From Maribacter sp. 4G9 (GTDB lineage Bacteria; Bacteroidota; Bacteroidia; Flavobacteriales; Flavobacteriaceae): a DNA stretch of 64,000 bases. The position numbers were made by a program, and so were the translations under genes. Numbering within the stretch: the stretch's first letter is position 1; each line of letters opens with the position of its first letter. Shown here in pieces: positions 42,983 to 51,858 of the stretch. Under the pieces are notes generated by a model that was not told where the DNA came from, did not search any database, and was given only the letters and a program-made list of their open reading frames with translations. The stretch is from the NCBI RefSeq assembly GCF_002742265.1, contig NZ_MDGL01000186.1, forward strand, positions 1 to 64,000. Direction: 5' to 3'.

Positions 42983-44881
42983 TTATTTCATAATAACGAT
43001 ACCCAAGGGGGGAATTGTAATCTCTACCGATTTTTTTTGCCCATGCCATGGCTTGTTCGCGATCTTTAAATTGGCATTCACTCTGTCCGTTCCTCCATAT
43101 TTAGCAGCGTCACTGTTCAATACCTCCTTCAACTTCCCTTTTTTTGGCATGCCAATCCTATAATTTTCCCTTACCACAGGGGTAAAATTACAGGCTATGA
43201 CCAGGTCGTTCTCCGCATCATGGCCCTTTCTGATGTATGTAAGTACGGAATTTTCATGGTCCCCATAATCTATCCATTGAAAACCTTCAGGACTGAATTG
43301 CTTTTCATACAAGGCAGGTGAATTTTTATAAAGTGCATTTAAATCTTTCACAAATTGCTGTACACCCATATGTGGTTCATAGTGCAGCAAATGCCAATCC
43401 AAGCTATTCTGAAAGTTCCATTCTGCCGTCTGGCCAAATTCTCCTCCCATGAACATCAATTTGGTTCCTGGATGCGTGAACATATAGCCAAACAACAACC
43501 TCAAATTGGCAAATCGTTGCCATTCATCCCCTGGCATACGATACACCAAGGACTGCTTGCCATAAACTACCTCGTCATGGGAAAATGGCAGCATGAAATT
43601 CTCCGTGAAGGCATAGGTCATACTAAAAGTAAGGTCGTTCTGATGATGCTTTCTGTAGATGGGTTCTTTCTTAAAGTATTCCAGGGTATCGTGCATCCAG
43701 CCCATCATCCATTTCATCCCAAAACCAAGACCTCCGTATTCCACGGGTCTTGATACCCCAGAAAATGCAGTGGACTCTTCCGCAATGGTTTGAACCGCAC
43801 CTTGAAAGCTAGCCTGCACCTCTTGATTGAGCTCCCTAATGAAGGACATGGCCTCCAAATTTTCGTTATTACCATACATATTGGGTTCCCATTCGCCATC
43901 TTCCCTGGAATAATCCAAGTATAACATAGAGGCAACGGCATCCACCCGTAAGCCATCCACATGAAATTGATCGAGCCAAAAAAGCGCATTGCTTATCAAG
44001 AAGGCCCGCACTTCATTCCGTCCATAATTGAAAATCAAACTCTTCCAATCTGGGTGGTATCCCTTTCTTCTGTCAGGATGTTCATAGAGGTGGGAACCAT
44101 CAAAATAACCCAATCCATGGGCATCTTCCGGGAAATGGGATGGCACCCAGTCCAAAATGACCCCAATATCATTTTGATGAAATGTATCTACCAAAAACTT
44201 GAACTCTTCGGGCGTACCAAACCTGGAGGTTGGCGCAAAATATCCGGTCAATTGATATCCCCAGGAAGGGTCGTACGGATATTCCATCACGGGCATGAAC
44301 TCCACATGCGTATATCCCATTTCCTTTACATAGGAAACCAGCTCTTTGGCCAACTGCTTATAGCTGAGCACATTATTGCCCGCGTCTCTTTTCCAAGAGC
44401 CCATATGGACTTCATAGACGGAATAGGGCCTGTCCAATCCATTTTTATCTTTTCTGTAGCCCATCCAATCAGAATCCTTCCAATTATAATCTGCAGACCA
44501 AACAATCGATGCCGTTTTAGGCGGGTGCTCGCAGAATCGGGCAAAGGGATCTGCCTTTTCCGTCCAAATATCATTATTATGGGATTGGATTTTATACTTA
44601 TAAACGGCTCCTTTTTGGACATTGGCGATAAAACCTTCCCAAATACCACTGGAATCCCAGCGAACGTTCAATTTGTGTTCATCGGCATTCCAATAATTAA
44701 AATCACCAACGACCGATACGGATTTGGCGGACGGGGCCCAAACAGCAAAATAGGTGCCCTTTATGCCGTCAACTTCTATAATATGGGACCCCATTTTATC
44801 ATGTAAACGATAGTGTTTGCCTCCTTTAAAAAGGTCGATATCAAAATCTGTAAACAGCGAATGAGGTATTACTTTGGACAT
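42983..44881 (-). CDS. glgB: 1,4-alpha-glucan branching enzyme, 632 aa
   Basis: GH13 enzyme that adds alpha-1,6 branches to glycogen. An N-terminal CBM48 domain (GSHIIEVDGIKGTYFAVWAP) is followed by YSVYEVHMGSW, the catalytic region DGLRVDAVASMLYLDYSR with the nucleophile Asp, TIAEESTAFSG with the acid/base Glu, and LPFSHDEVVYGKQSL. At 632 residues it lacks the extra N1 domain of E. coli GlgB (728), as usual for shorter branching enzymes. It probably shares a transcript with the GH31 gene. No glgA, glgC or glgP is nearby. Confidence 0.95.
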   Translation of the reverse strand: MSKVIPHSLFTDFDIDLFKGGKHYRLHDKMGSHIIEVDGIKGTYFAVWAPSAKSVSVVGDFNYWNADEHKLNVRWDSSGIWEGFIANVQKGAVYKYKIQSHNNDIWTEKADPFARFCEHPPKTASIVWSADYNWKDSDWMGYRKDKNGLDRPYSVYEVHMGSWKRDAGNNVLSYKQLAKELVSYVKEMGYTHVEFMPVMEYPYDPSWGYQLTGYFAPTSRFGTPEEFKFLVDTFHQNDIGVILDWVPSHFPEDAHGLGYFDGSHLYEHPDRRKGYHPDWKSLIFNYGRNEVRAFLISNALFWLDQFHVDGLRVDAVASMLYLDYSREDGEWEPNMYGNNENLEAMSFIRELNQEVQASFQGAVQTIAEESTAFSGVSRPVEYGGLGFGMKWMMGWMHDTLEYFKKEPIYRKHHQNDLTFSMTYAFTENFMLPFSHDEVVYGKQSLVYRMPGDEWQRFANLRLLFGYMFTHPGTKLMFMGGEFGQTAEWNFQNSLDWHLLHYEPHMGVQQFVKDLNALYKNSPALYEKQFSPEGFQWIDYGDHENSVLTYIRKGHDAENDLVIACNFTPVVRENYRIGMPKKGKLKEVLNSDAAKYGGTDRVNANLKIANKPWHGQKKSVEITIPPLGIVIMK

Positions 44882-45124
44882 AATTTCACGTTTGGTTTGC
44901 CTGTAAATCTAATCAACTTTGAGCGATAATAGGGATTTATATGTTCCGAAGCCCGCTTCAAAATCAAAATTTAGTTCCTTTTTATACGTTTGTGGACCTA
45001 TTCTCAGTTTTAATGTAAACCGATTTATTATCCGCAGCATATATTTTCTAAAATACTAAAATTGGAACGCTTTTTGAATAACTTGGGTAAAATTAATAAT
45101 GGTGAACCCAAAAAATTAAATATC

Positions 45125-45715
45125 ATGAAAAAAACAACGATTCTACTCAGTACATTTTTGGCATTCTTTTTTATGGCCTGCGAAGGACCTCAGGGGCCTC
45201 CGGGTTTTGATGGTTTGGACGGACGTGATGGTTTGGACGGACGTGATGGTTTGGACGGTTTGGATGGCCAGGACGGTGTAAACATACTGGGCAAAATAAT
45301 CGACATTGAAGGAACTTTTGATGCCGGTAATGAATATTCCATATTTTATGAATTTCCGCAAAGCATAGAGGTTTTTGAGACCGATGTCATATTGGTTTAT
45401 CTTTTATGGGACCAAACAGAGGACGGCAATGGCGACCCCGTGGATATTTGGAGGTTGATGCCACAGACCAGAATAATTGACCAAGGGTTGCTTCAATACA
45501 ATTATGATTATACATTTTTTGATGTAAGCATCTTCTTGGAGGCGGATTTTGATTTGGGCACTTTACTGCCCGGGGATACGGACAACCAAGTATTTAGGAT
45601 AGCGGTTTTACCTGCCGAAGCTGCACAAAGCGGAAAATTGGATGTTTCCAATATTAACTCGGTCATGAGCAGACTGGGAGTCACTGAAAAGGATGTTCAA
45701 AAGGTCGTTTTATAA
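45125..45715 (+). CDS. Collagen-like lipoprotein, 196 aa
   Basis: Signal peptide with a lipobox ending in FFMAC (Cys 19). The mature N terminus is a Gly-x-y tract of about 12 triplets: GPQGPPGFDGLDGRDGLDG and so on, rich in G-L-D and G-R-D. This can form a short collagen-like triple helix. The C-terminal domain (about 60-196) is beta-rich and not recognised (ALDIEGTFDAGNEYS-like opening, YDYTFFDVSIF, LPGDTDNQVFRIAVLP). The Gly tract is encoded by three 18-bp tandem repeats at 45209-45262. The start at 45125 is set by the signal peptide. Confidence 0.82.
   Translation: MKKTTILLSTFLAFFFMACEGPQGPPGFDGLDGRDGLDGRDGLDGLDGQDGVNILGKIIDIEGTFDAGNEYSIFYEFPQSIEVFETDVILVYLLWDQTEDGNGDPVDIWRLMPQTRIIDQGLLQYNYDYTFFDVSIFLEADFDLGTLLPGDTDNQVFRIAVLPAEAAQSGKLDVSNINSVMSRLGVTEKDVQKVVL
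45209..45262 (+). repeat. Three 18-bp tandem repeats coding for D-G-L-D-G-R
   Basis: Units at 45209-45226, 45227-45244 and 45245-45262. The first two are identical and the third differs only in the last bases. Copy-number change would alter collagen tract length by whole triplets without shifting the frame. Confidence 0.9.
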
Positions 45716-45738
45716 TAAAAGCTCAAAAATAGAACTGT

Positions 45739-45766
45739 AAACCTCCGATATTTCGGGGGTTTTTTT
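45739..45766 (+). terminator. Terminator after the collagen-like gene
   Basis: An AACCTCCGA stem pairing with TTCGGGGGTT, a short loop, and seven Ts. It closes the collagen-like lipoprotein gene. Confidence 0.75.
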
Positions 45767-45814
45767 ATGATTATTGTTTAGAAAACCTTAACTAAAAGTT
45801 CTACGTATCTAAGT

Positions 45815-45822
45815 TAACTTTG
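45815..45822 (+). promoter_or_regulatory. -7 element TAACTTTG of msrB
   Basis: TAACTTTG fits TAnnTTTG and lies 42 bases before the msrB ATG, giving a leader of about 37 bases. No TTG is present at the expected -33 spacing. Confidence 0.5.
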
Positions 45823-45864
45823 AAAGGTTACTGAAAAAATATCGACACATTAAAAAAAACACTC

Positions 45865-46365
45865 ATGAAAATCTCTGCACTACTTATGGTTTTGACACTT
45901 TTAACCGGTTGCAAAGGCGTCTCACAGGAAAAAGATATGGTCATAGATGAAGGCCAGAAACAGAGCAAAAGCTTCAAGGTTGAAAAAACAGAGGCGGAAT
46001 GGAAAGCGGAATTGACGGATGCCGAGTTTTATGTCTTGAGAAAAGCCGCAACGGAGAATCCATTTACAAGTGAACTCTTGGAGAACAAAAAAAAGGGAAC
46101 CTATATTTGTGCTGGATGCGGTACCCCGCTTTTTAAAAGTAATACCAAATTTGATTCCGGTACCGGATGGCCCAGTTTCTACCAGGAGATAGAAGGAAAC
46201 GTGGGCTACGACGTTGACTACAAAATCGGTTACAAAAGAACCGAAGAACACTGCGCTACGTGCGGTGGCCACTTGGGACATGTTTTTGAGGATGGCCCTG
46301 CCCCAACCGGTCTAAGACATTGCATTAACGGTGTAGCGCTAAATTTTGTAGAAGATAAAAACTGA
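45865..46365 (+). CDS. msrB: Exported peptide-methionine (R)-S-oxide reductase, lipoprotein, 166 aa
   Basis: Reduces methionine-R-sulfoxide in proteins. The N terminus ISALLMVLTLLTGCKGV is a lipoprotein signal with the lipobox Cys at about 17. The MsrB fold shows both zinc-binding pairs (ICAGCGTPLF and CATCGGHLGHVF), FDSGTGWPSF, and the catalytic Cys in LRHCINGVALNF. An exported MsrB would repair oxidised envelope proteins. No msrA is adjacent. A terminator hairpin follows. Confidence 0.93.
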   Translation: MKISALLMVLTLLTGCKGVSQEKDMVIDEGQKQSKSFKVEKTEAEWKAELTDAEFYVLRKAATENPFTSELLENKKKGTYICAGCGTPLFKSNTKFDSGTGWPSFYQEIEGNVGYDVDYKIGYKRTEEHCATCGGHLGHVFEDGPAPTGLRHCINGVALNFVEDKN

Positions 46366-46411
46366 TGTAAGGCCTTCACCTTTGATTGCGCCTTGATTGT
46401 CAGCAAAATCC

Positions 46412-46455
46412 ATCACCTAAGAATTTCAAACTATGGGAGTTTTAGGTGATTTTTT
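46412..46455 (+). terminator. Terminator after msrB
   Basis: Perfect 9-bp arms ATCACCTAA and TTAGGTGAT enclosing a 21-base loop, followed by five Ts. Confidence 0.7.
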
Positions 46456-46528
46456 ATTCCCATCACAATACCTCATGATTTAATACGTTATTTTGTAAGT
46501 TTTTTCTTATTTTTTTTATAAAAAGAGC

Positions 46529-46951
46529 ATGCAAAAAATCAACGTAATCATGATGGTGGATGACGATATAATGACCGCCTTCATCAATAAAAGAATTCTA
46601 AAAATAATCGGATATACGGGCAGAACCGTTGTATTTCATAATGCGCATGATGCATTGCTATACCTCCAAAACGCCTCTTCCAAGAAGGAAGACCTGCCGG
46701 ACCTGATATTTACCGATATCAATATGCCTAAAATGAACGGATGGCAGTTTTTAGACGAATTTTCAAAAATGCATACCATAAACAAGCAAATCAGTGTGAT
46801 GATGCTTACAAATTCCGTAAATCAGGAAGATACCATTAGAAGCAGTCAATATGGAATGGTGGATCATATCCTGAACAAGCCGTTGACTGAATTCGAACTG
46901 AAAAAGTTACTAAAAATGCATGCTTCGGACGAGAAACTGATTGCCAGCTAA
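46529..46951 (+). CDS. Single-domain response regulator (receiver), 140 aa
   Basis: A stand-alone CheY-like receiver domain. VDDD (acidic pocket) is near the N terminus, the phosphoacceptor Asp is in FTDINMPKMNGW, the Thr/Ser switch region is MMLTNSV, and the conserved Lys is in ILNKPLTEFEL. No output domain is present. The partner kinase is not in the window. It is preceded by a T-rich segment and is probably transcribed alone. Confidence 0.92.
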   Translation: MQKINVIMMVDDDIMTAFINKRILKIIGYTGRTVVFHNAHDALLYLQNASSKKEDLPDLIFTDINMPKMNGWQFLDEFSKMHTINKQISVMMLTNSVNQEDTIRSSQYGMVDHILNKPLTEFELKKLLKMHASDEKLIAS

Positions 46952-47084
46952 CCTGCCGTGGCACTTTTTTTCTTCAACCAAAAATTATACCCTTGTTTTT
47001 CGGCAGTAGCACGTAAAGCCGAAGGGTTCTAAATCTCCATGGTAGAAATCTTTTTGTGCGGGATATAATTCCGATTTGGTTTTG

Positions 47085-47092
47085 TATTTTTG
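47085..47092 (+). promoter_or_regulatory. -7 element TATTTTTG of lpdA
   Basis: The match predicts a leader of about 29 bases to the ATG at 47126 and argues against the upstream TTG at 47090, which would lie within the promoter element itself. Confidence 0.6.
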
Positions 47093-47125
47093 CACCTCAA
47101 TTTTCAACCACAAAAAGATTTATAT

Positions 47126-48517
47126 ATGAGCACTTTTGATATCATTGTTTTGGGTAGTGGTCCCGGTGGCTATGTCACCGCCATTAGAGCCTCCCAGCTA
47201 GGTTTTAAGACCGCCATTATTGAAAAGGAAAATCTGGGCGGGGTGTGTCTAAATTGGGGATGTATACCAACCAAAGCATTGTTGAAGTCGGCTCAAGTAT
47301 TCGAATATCTGCAGCACGCCGGTGACTATGGTCTTAAAGCGGAAGGTGTGGATAAGGATTTTGACGCCGTGATCAAAAGAAGTAGAGGTGTTGCCGATGG
47401 CATGAGCAAAGGAGTCCAATTCTTGATGAAAAAGAATAAAATAGAGGTTATCAACGGTTTTGGTACGTTGAAACCAGGGAAAAAAGTCTCCGTAAAATCA
47501 GAGGATGGCAAGGAAACCGAATATATCGCGGAACATATCGTCATCGCTACAGGGGCCCGTAGCAGGGAATTGCCCAGTTTGCCTCAGGATGGAAAGAAGA
47601 TAATCGGTTATCGGGAAGCCATGACCCTCGCCGAGCAACCCAAGAAAATGATCGTTGTAGGTAGTGGGGCCATAGGTATCGAATTTGCCTATTTCTATAA
47701 CTCCATGGGTACCGAGGTAACTGTTGTGGAATATTTGCCCAACATCGTTCCCGTTGAGGACGAAGATGTATCCAAGCAATTGGAACGTAGCTTTAAAAAG
47801 GCGGGGGTAAAAATCATGACTTCTGCGGAAGTAACATCCGTGGATACATCCGGAAATGGTGTTAAAGCGACGGTAAAAACGGCCAAAGGTGAAGAAGTTT
47901 TAGAAGCGGACATCGTCCTTTCCGCCGTTGGAATCAAAACAAACATTGAAAATATAGGTTTGGATGACGTAGGAATCGCTACGGATAGGGACAAGATTTT
48001 GGTGAACGATTATTACCAAACCAATATTCCTGGGTATTACGCGATTGGAGACGTAACACCGGGACAAGCTTTGGCCCATGTAGCATCGGCAGAAGGAATT
48101 CTTTGCGTAGAAAAGATTGCGGGAATACATGTAGAGCCGTTGGATTATGGCAACATCCCAGGATGTACCTATTGCAGCCCTGAAATTGCTTCCGTGGGAC
48201 TTACCGAAAAACAGGCCAAGGAAAAAGGTTTTGATATCAAGGTTGGAAAGTTTCCTTTTTCGGCCAGTGGAAAAGCAAAGGCTTCAGGAGCTTCTGATGG
48301 TTTCGTGAAAGTAATTTTTGATGCAAAATATGGTGAGTGGCTAGGTTGCCACATGATAGGTGCCGGTGTTACTGATATGATTGCCGAAGCCGTTGTAGCA
48401 AGAAAGTTGGAAACAACCGGTCATGAAGTCTTAAAAGCCGTACATCCCCATCCAACCATGAGCGAAGCGGTCATGGAAGCCGTGGCTGATGCCTATGACG
48501 AGGTAATTCACTTATAA
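47126..48517 (+). CDS. lpdA: Dihydrolipoyl dehydrogenase, 463 aa
   Basis: Flavoprotein E3 component of 2-oxoacid dehydrogenase complexes. The FAD motif IIVLGSGPGGYVTAIRASQLG begins at residue 6. The redox disulfide is in GGVCLNWGCIPTK, the NAD motif in MIVVGSGAIGIEFAY, and the C-terminal active-site HPHPTMSEAVMEA supplies the His-Glu pair of the dimer. The start at 47126 (MSTFDIIVLG) is set by the family and the promoter. The gene ends with a strong terminator. No E1 or E2 genes are adjacent. Confidence 0.96.
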   Translation: MSTFDIIVLGSGPGGYVTAIRASQLGFKTAIIEKENLGGVCLNWGCIPTKALLKSAQVFEYLQHAGDYGLKAEGVDKDFDAVIKRSRGVADGMSKGVQFLMKKNKIEVINGFGTLKPGKKVSVKSEDGKETEYIAEHIVIATGARSRELPSLPQDGKKIIGYREAMTLAEQPKKMIVVGSGAIGIEFAYFYNSMGTEVTVVEYLPNIVPVEDEDVSKQLERSFKKAGVKIMTSAEVTSVDTSGNGVKATVKTAKGEEVLEADIVLSAVGIKTNIENIGLDDVGIATDRDKILVNDYYQTNIPGYYAIGDVTPGQALAHVASAEGILCVEKIAGIHVEPLDYGNIPGCTYCSPEIASVGLTEKQAKEKGFDIKVGKFPFSASGKAKASGASDGFVKVIFDAKYGEWLGCHMIGAGVTDMIAEAVVARKLETTGHEVLKAVHPHPTMSEAVMEAVADAYDEVIHL

Positions 48518-48529
48518 AATATTGGTTAG

Positions 48530-48555
48530 GCGAAGTGCCTGGGCACTTCGCTTTT
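48530..48555 (+). terminator. Terminator after lpdA
   Basis: A perfect 10-bp GC-rich stem (GCGAAGTGCC and GGCACTTCGC), a 2-base loop on paper, and TTTT directly after. Confidence 0.85.
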
Positions 48556-48573
48556 ACTTAATTCCATTTTGAT

Positions 48574-48846
48574 ATGCTAAAAGCCTTTAGAATCACTGCA
48601 ATATTAGAAGGAATATCCTATTTGGCCTTATTTGGAGTGACCATGCCCCTGAAGTATTGGGCGGAAATTCCTGGGCCCAACAAATGGGTTGGGTATGCCC
48701 ATGGCTTTTTGTTTATTGCCTTTATTTTATTGGCCATCATTGTTTGCTACAACAAAAAATGGGGATTTAAACGCTTGGCAATTTTTGGAATTGCCTCCTT
48801 GCTTCCATTTGCAACTTTTTATGTGGAGGAAAAATATCTACGGTAG
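48574..48846 (+). CDS. DUF3817 family small membrane protein, 90 aa
   Basis: Two or three hydrophobic helices. The N-terminal FRITAILEGISYLALFGVTMPLKYW and the middle GYAHGFLFIAFILLAIIVCY are the hallmarks of DUF3817, a group of short integral membrane proteins of unknown function. The 3' end overlaps the convergent sugar dehydrogenase gene by 9 bases. Confidence 0.85.
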   Translation: MLKAFRITAILEGISYLALFGVTMPLKYWAEIPGPNKWVGYAHGFLFIAFILLAIIVCYNKKWGFKRLAIFGIASLLPFATFYVEEKYLR

Positions 48847-50013
48847 ACTTTGTTCAACTACCTTGTAAATTTTACCATCAAAACTACAAATATAGAGTTC
48901 GTTGTCTTGATCCGTTCCAAAGGAGGCGATAGGCAGACCGGTTTCAAACAATAATTTGTTAGTAGGCCCAGCCCCGGATACATTGTCCAATGCCCATATC
49001 CTGCCGGATATGAAGTCCCCATAAATATAATACCCAACCAAGGAAGGGTTTAGGTTTCCCCTATACACATAACCGCCCGTCACAGACCTATCATTATTGC
49101 CATGACCATATTCAAAAACGGGGGCAATCCTACCGGTTTCGTCACAATCCTGGGCGTTATAGCACGAAGTTCCCTCCAAGATGTTCCAGCCATAATTTCC
49201 TCCAATTTCTATAATATTGATTTCCTCTTTTTCCCCTTGACCAACATCGCCTGTCCATAAATTCCCGTTCCGTACATCAAAAGAAAACCGCCACGGATTT
49301 CTAAGGCCATAGGCATAGATTTCAGGTCTGGCATTTTCAGTGGTTACAAAGGGATTATTAGCGGGTATGGCATAGTTCAAGCCGGAATCCGTATTGTCAA
49401 CATCGATACGTAAAATGGCACCCAACAGGTTTTCCAAATTCTGCGCATTGCCATCAGGATCGCCGCCAGAACCTCCATCGCCAGATGCAATGTACAGATA
49501 GCCATCAGGTCCAAATCCAAGCTGACCTCCGTTATGGTTGGTGTAAGGTTGGGGAATTTGCATCAAAAGTGTCTCACTGCTTGGATCGGCCATATTAGGA
49601 TCGATATCCATTGTTTTAAAACGGGAAACTACACTCAAATCGCTCGATGGAGTATAGCAAACGTAAAAGTAACCGTTCGATTCAAAATTTGGGTGAAACG
49701 CCAGGCCCAATAACCCCAGTTCGTCTGAACTGGCTATGTTTCCGCTCATATCAAGAAACGTACTTGATTCTGTGACTTCAGTATTGTTTTCGAATACCTT
49801 TATAGTACCTCGTTGTTCCACCACAAAAATCCTATCGGTACCATCATTGGGGCTTTGCAGATCTAAGGGCCTTGAAAAGGAAAGATTGGGAAAGGCATTT
49901 ACTATGGAAATGCTTTCATCCTCAATTGGTTTAAGATTTATATCATCGGAATTACTACAGGATGAAAAAAAGAATATTAAAACAAGGAATAAAATTGAAA
50001 TAGGTTTGTTCAT
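48838..50013 (-). CDS. PQQ-dependent sugar dehydrogenase-like lipoprotein, 391 aa
   Basis: The signal peptide ends with the lipobox FFSSC (Cys 19). The six-bladed beta-propeller of the soluble glucose dehydrogenase/Asd group is indicated by RPLDLQSPNDGTDRIFVVEQRG, LLGLAFHPNFESNGYFYVCYTP, NHNGGQLGFGPDGYLYIASGDGGSGGDP, YAYGLRNPWRFSFD, and GNYGWNILEG. The His of the catalytic motif (NHNGGQL) is present. The cofactor and sugar are not proven. It would oxidise aldoses in the periplasm or at the surface. Confidence 0.88.
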   Translation of the reverse strand: MNKPISILFLVLIFFFSSCSNSDDINLKPIEDESISIVNAFPNLSFSRPLDLQSPNDGTDRIFVVEQRGTIKVFENNTEVTESSTFLDMSGNIASSDELGLLGLAFHPNFESNGYFYVCYTPSSDLSVVSRFKTMDIDPNMADPSSETLLMQIPQPYTNHNGGQLGFGPDGYLYIASGDGGSGGDPDGNAQNLENLLGAILRIDVDNTDSGLNYAIPANNPFVTTENARPEIYAYGLRNPWRFSFDVRNGNLWTGDVGQGEKEEINIIEIGGNYGWNILEGTSCYNAQDCDETGRIAPVFEYGHGNNDRSVTGGYVYRGNLNPSLVGYYIYGDFISGRIWALDNVSGAGPTNKLLFETGLPIASFGTDQDNELYICSFDGKIYKVVEQSLP

Positions 50014-50077
50014 AGCATAAAATTTTATGTATCTACGAAAAACAAAGGCTCCTTGGATCTATCTGAATAATTTCCTT

Positions 50078-50491
50078 TTATAAAAAACTGCGGATGGCCA
50101 AGTCGTAACTCTGTAGCCCAAAACCTAAAATCACCCCTTTGGCCCCTGGAGAAATGTAGGACACATGCCGATAATCCTCCCTGTTATAAGTATTGGAAAT
50201 ATGCACCTCCACCACTGGTGTCCCAATGGCCTTAACGGCATCACCCAAGCCTACCGAAGTGTGGGTATATGCGGCGGCATTAAGGACTATACCATCATAC
50301 TCAAAACCTACTTCCTGCAGTTTGGTAATCAATTCACCTTCAATATTGGATTGAAAATACTCCAATTCCACATCCTTAAATCGGAATTGAAGTTCAGAAA
50401 AGTAATCTTCAAAGGTTTTGTGGCCGTATACTTCGGGTTCCCTTTTTCCCAATAGGTTGAGATTGGGGCCATTGATAATGATAATCTTCAT
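50078..50491 (-). CDS. aroQ: 3-dehydroquinate dehydratase, type II, 137 aa
   Basis: Third step of the shikimate pathway. IINGPNLNLLGKREPEVYG (with the active-site Tyr and Arg), FQSNIEGELITKLQ, LNAAAYTHTSVGLGDA and VEVHISNTYNREDYRHVSYIS are signature blocks. The start at 50491 (MKIIIINGPN) is preferred; the longer frame from 50533 has no family support. Length is normal (about 145). Confidence 0.95.
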   Translation of the reverse strand: MKIIIINGPNLNLLGKREPEVYGHKTFEDYFSELQFRFKDVELEYFQSNIEGELITKLQEVGFEYDGIVLNAAAYTHTSVGLGDAVKAIGTPVVEVHISNTYNREDYRHVSYISPGAKGVILGFGLQSYDLAIRSFL

Positions 50492-50516
50492 GAAGTTAAA
50501 AGTACTAATTATTTGA

Positions 50517-50549
50517 ACAAAAAAAAGTGGCATTCAAGGAATACCACTT
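50517..50549 (-). terminator. Terminator after the 50574 beta-barrel gene
   Basis: On the minus strand a 10-bp stem (AAGTGGTATT and AATGCCACTT, one wobble pair) is followed by eight Ts. It lies between the beta-barrel gene and aroQ. Confidence 0.75.
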
Positions 50550-50573
50550 ATAAAATAATTCTCTCGAAATCTT

Positions 50574-51092
50574 CTAAAACAGGAACAAATACCCTAAAAG
50601 TACCGTACCAAAAGTTACGTCATCAGTAACAGCCATATAGGATATATTCAATTCTGAGGAACCTCCGCTCAAGTCGATACCTATGGACGGTCTATAATAC
50701 AATCCACCTTTATTACCTTCATTTATCCCGATGGCATAGCCTACATCCCCACCAAATTTAAAACCAGAGGTAGGATAGATTCGTACCGAGGCACCGGCCG
50801 GAATAAACTGTATATTGTCAAATTCCGATTCTACCGAAACACTCCCAGAAGAAATGGTCTGTTTTTCTCCAAAGGCATTCATAAAGCCCGTAGTAAGACC
50901 CAAGTCTATTTCCTTGGAAATACCCCAATGGTGATAGATATCCAAACCTAAATTTAAGCTATAAGCCTCGGAATAATCTCCCACTACAATACCTCCGACC
51001 AATCCGGCCCTGAAATTTGTACGGTCTACATATTGAGAAGTACCATAGAACCCTATTCCAACTATAAATAAAAATGTCGCTAAACTTTTCAT
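50574..51092 (-). CDS. Small outer-membrane beta-barrel protein, 172 aa
   Basis: Signal peptide MKSLATFLFIVGIGFYGTSQ. The remainder alternates polar and hydrophobic residues as in outer-membrane beta-barrels of 8 strands, and ends in LLGYLFLF, an aromatic terminal strand expected by the BAM machine. No specific family or substrate is recognised. It is the first of four similar genes in 50.6-54.3 kb. Confidence 0.7.
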   Translation of the reverse strand: MKSLATFLFIVGIGFYGTSQYVDRTNFRAGLVGGIVVGDYSEAYSLNLGLDIYHHWGISKEIDLGLTTGFMNAFGEKQTISSGSVSVESEFDNIQFIPAGASVRIYPTSGFKFGGDVGYAIGINEGNKGGLYYRPSIGIDLSGGSSELNISYMAVTDDVTFGTVLLGYLFLF

Positions 51093-51247
51093 GGTTGTTG
51101 TTTATTACACAGTAAACATAATGTGATTTTGACAACTGGCTAATTTTAAGTTGTGACAGTGGAAATAATGGTGGTAAAAAAGGGGATATTAAAGGTGTTG
51201 TATATTGAAAGACTTCGAAATAACCCCAACTTACCCAAGTACAAAAA

Positions 51248-51271
51248 AAGGCGAAGGTGTCCCTTCGCCTT
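51248..51271 (-). terminator. Terminator after the 51292 porin gene
   Basis: Perfect 10-bp arms (AAGGCGAAGG and CCTTCGCCTT), a 4-base loop and a run of Ts on the minus strand. Confidence 0.85.
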
Positions 51272-51291
51272 CAAATACAGATATATTTTAT

Positions 51292-51858
51292 TTATAGAAA
51301 ATAAACCACGGAGATAGCAAAAACCCTGTTTTTAGTCTTTAAATCCTTAATTGCATTGACGAATCCATTAGAATACCTAGCTTGAAAATAGAAATTTTCG
51401 TCCAAACGATATCCGGCACCTATTCCCAAGCCCAAGTCAAGACCGTTCGTTTGGTCAAAGGTCTGACCCCCTACAAAAGTGTTTCCGTCCAAATTATTGG
51501 ACAACATTAAACCAAGATAGGGTCCTGCCTCTATATACAGTTCGTCAAACACATTATATTTTGCCATTACAGGAATGTTTAAATACCAAAAATTTAAATC
51601 ATCCTGAAAAAAACCCCCACTTCCTTGGAGTGAAATAAGCGCTTCTGGCTGTATCATAATGTTATCACTAAAAGGAATCTCCAAAACCCCTCCAAGATGA
51701 AAGCCAGCCTTTGGGTCAAAACTATACAGGGCATCCCCTCCTAACGTGGAAAGGTTCAATCCCGCTTTGGCCCCAAATCTTGTAACATCCTGCGCTTGGA
51801 TTGCGTAGCATCCCAGTAATACGAAGGACGCCATAAAAACTATTTTTTTCATGTTCAT
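51292..51858 (-). CDS. Porin-family outer-membrane beta-barrel protein (PorT/OmpX-like), 188 aa
   Basis: Signal peptide KKIVFMASFVLLGCYAIQAQ. The mature part opens with RFGAKAGLNLSTLGGDA and contains PKAGFHLGGVLEIPFSDNIMIQPEALISLQG and YLNIPVMAKYNVFDELYIEAGPYLGLMLS, the pattern of the outer-membrane beta-barrel (OMP_b-brl_2) family of Bacteroidota. It ends in FAISVVYFL. The function is not known. Met3 at 51852 is an alternative start. Confidence 0.82.
   Translation of the reverse strand: MNMKKIVFMASFVLLGCYAIQAQDVTRFGAKAGLNLSTLGGDALYSFDPKAGFHLGGVLEIPFSDNIMIQPEALISLQGSGGFFQDDLNFWYLNIPVMAKYNVFDELYIEAGPYLGLMLSNNLDGNTFVGGQTFDQTNGLDLGLGIGAGYRLDENFYFQARYSNGFVNAIKDLKTKNRVFAISVVYFL

Noticed and set aside
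43961-44806. A 281-codon plus-strand frame opposite glgB
   Set aside because: Shadow of a strongly conserved gene: no family motif, and its composition follows the glgB codon pattern on the other strand.
47090-47125. A TTG start 36 bases upstream for lpdA
   Set aside because: It lies within the TATTTTTG promoter element and adds residues not seen in the family.
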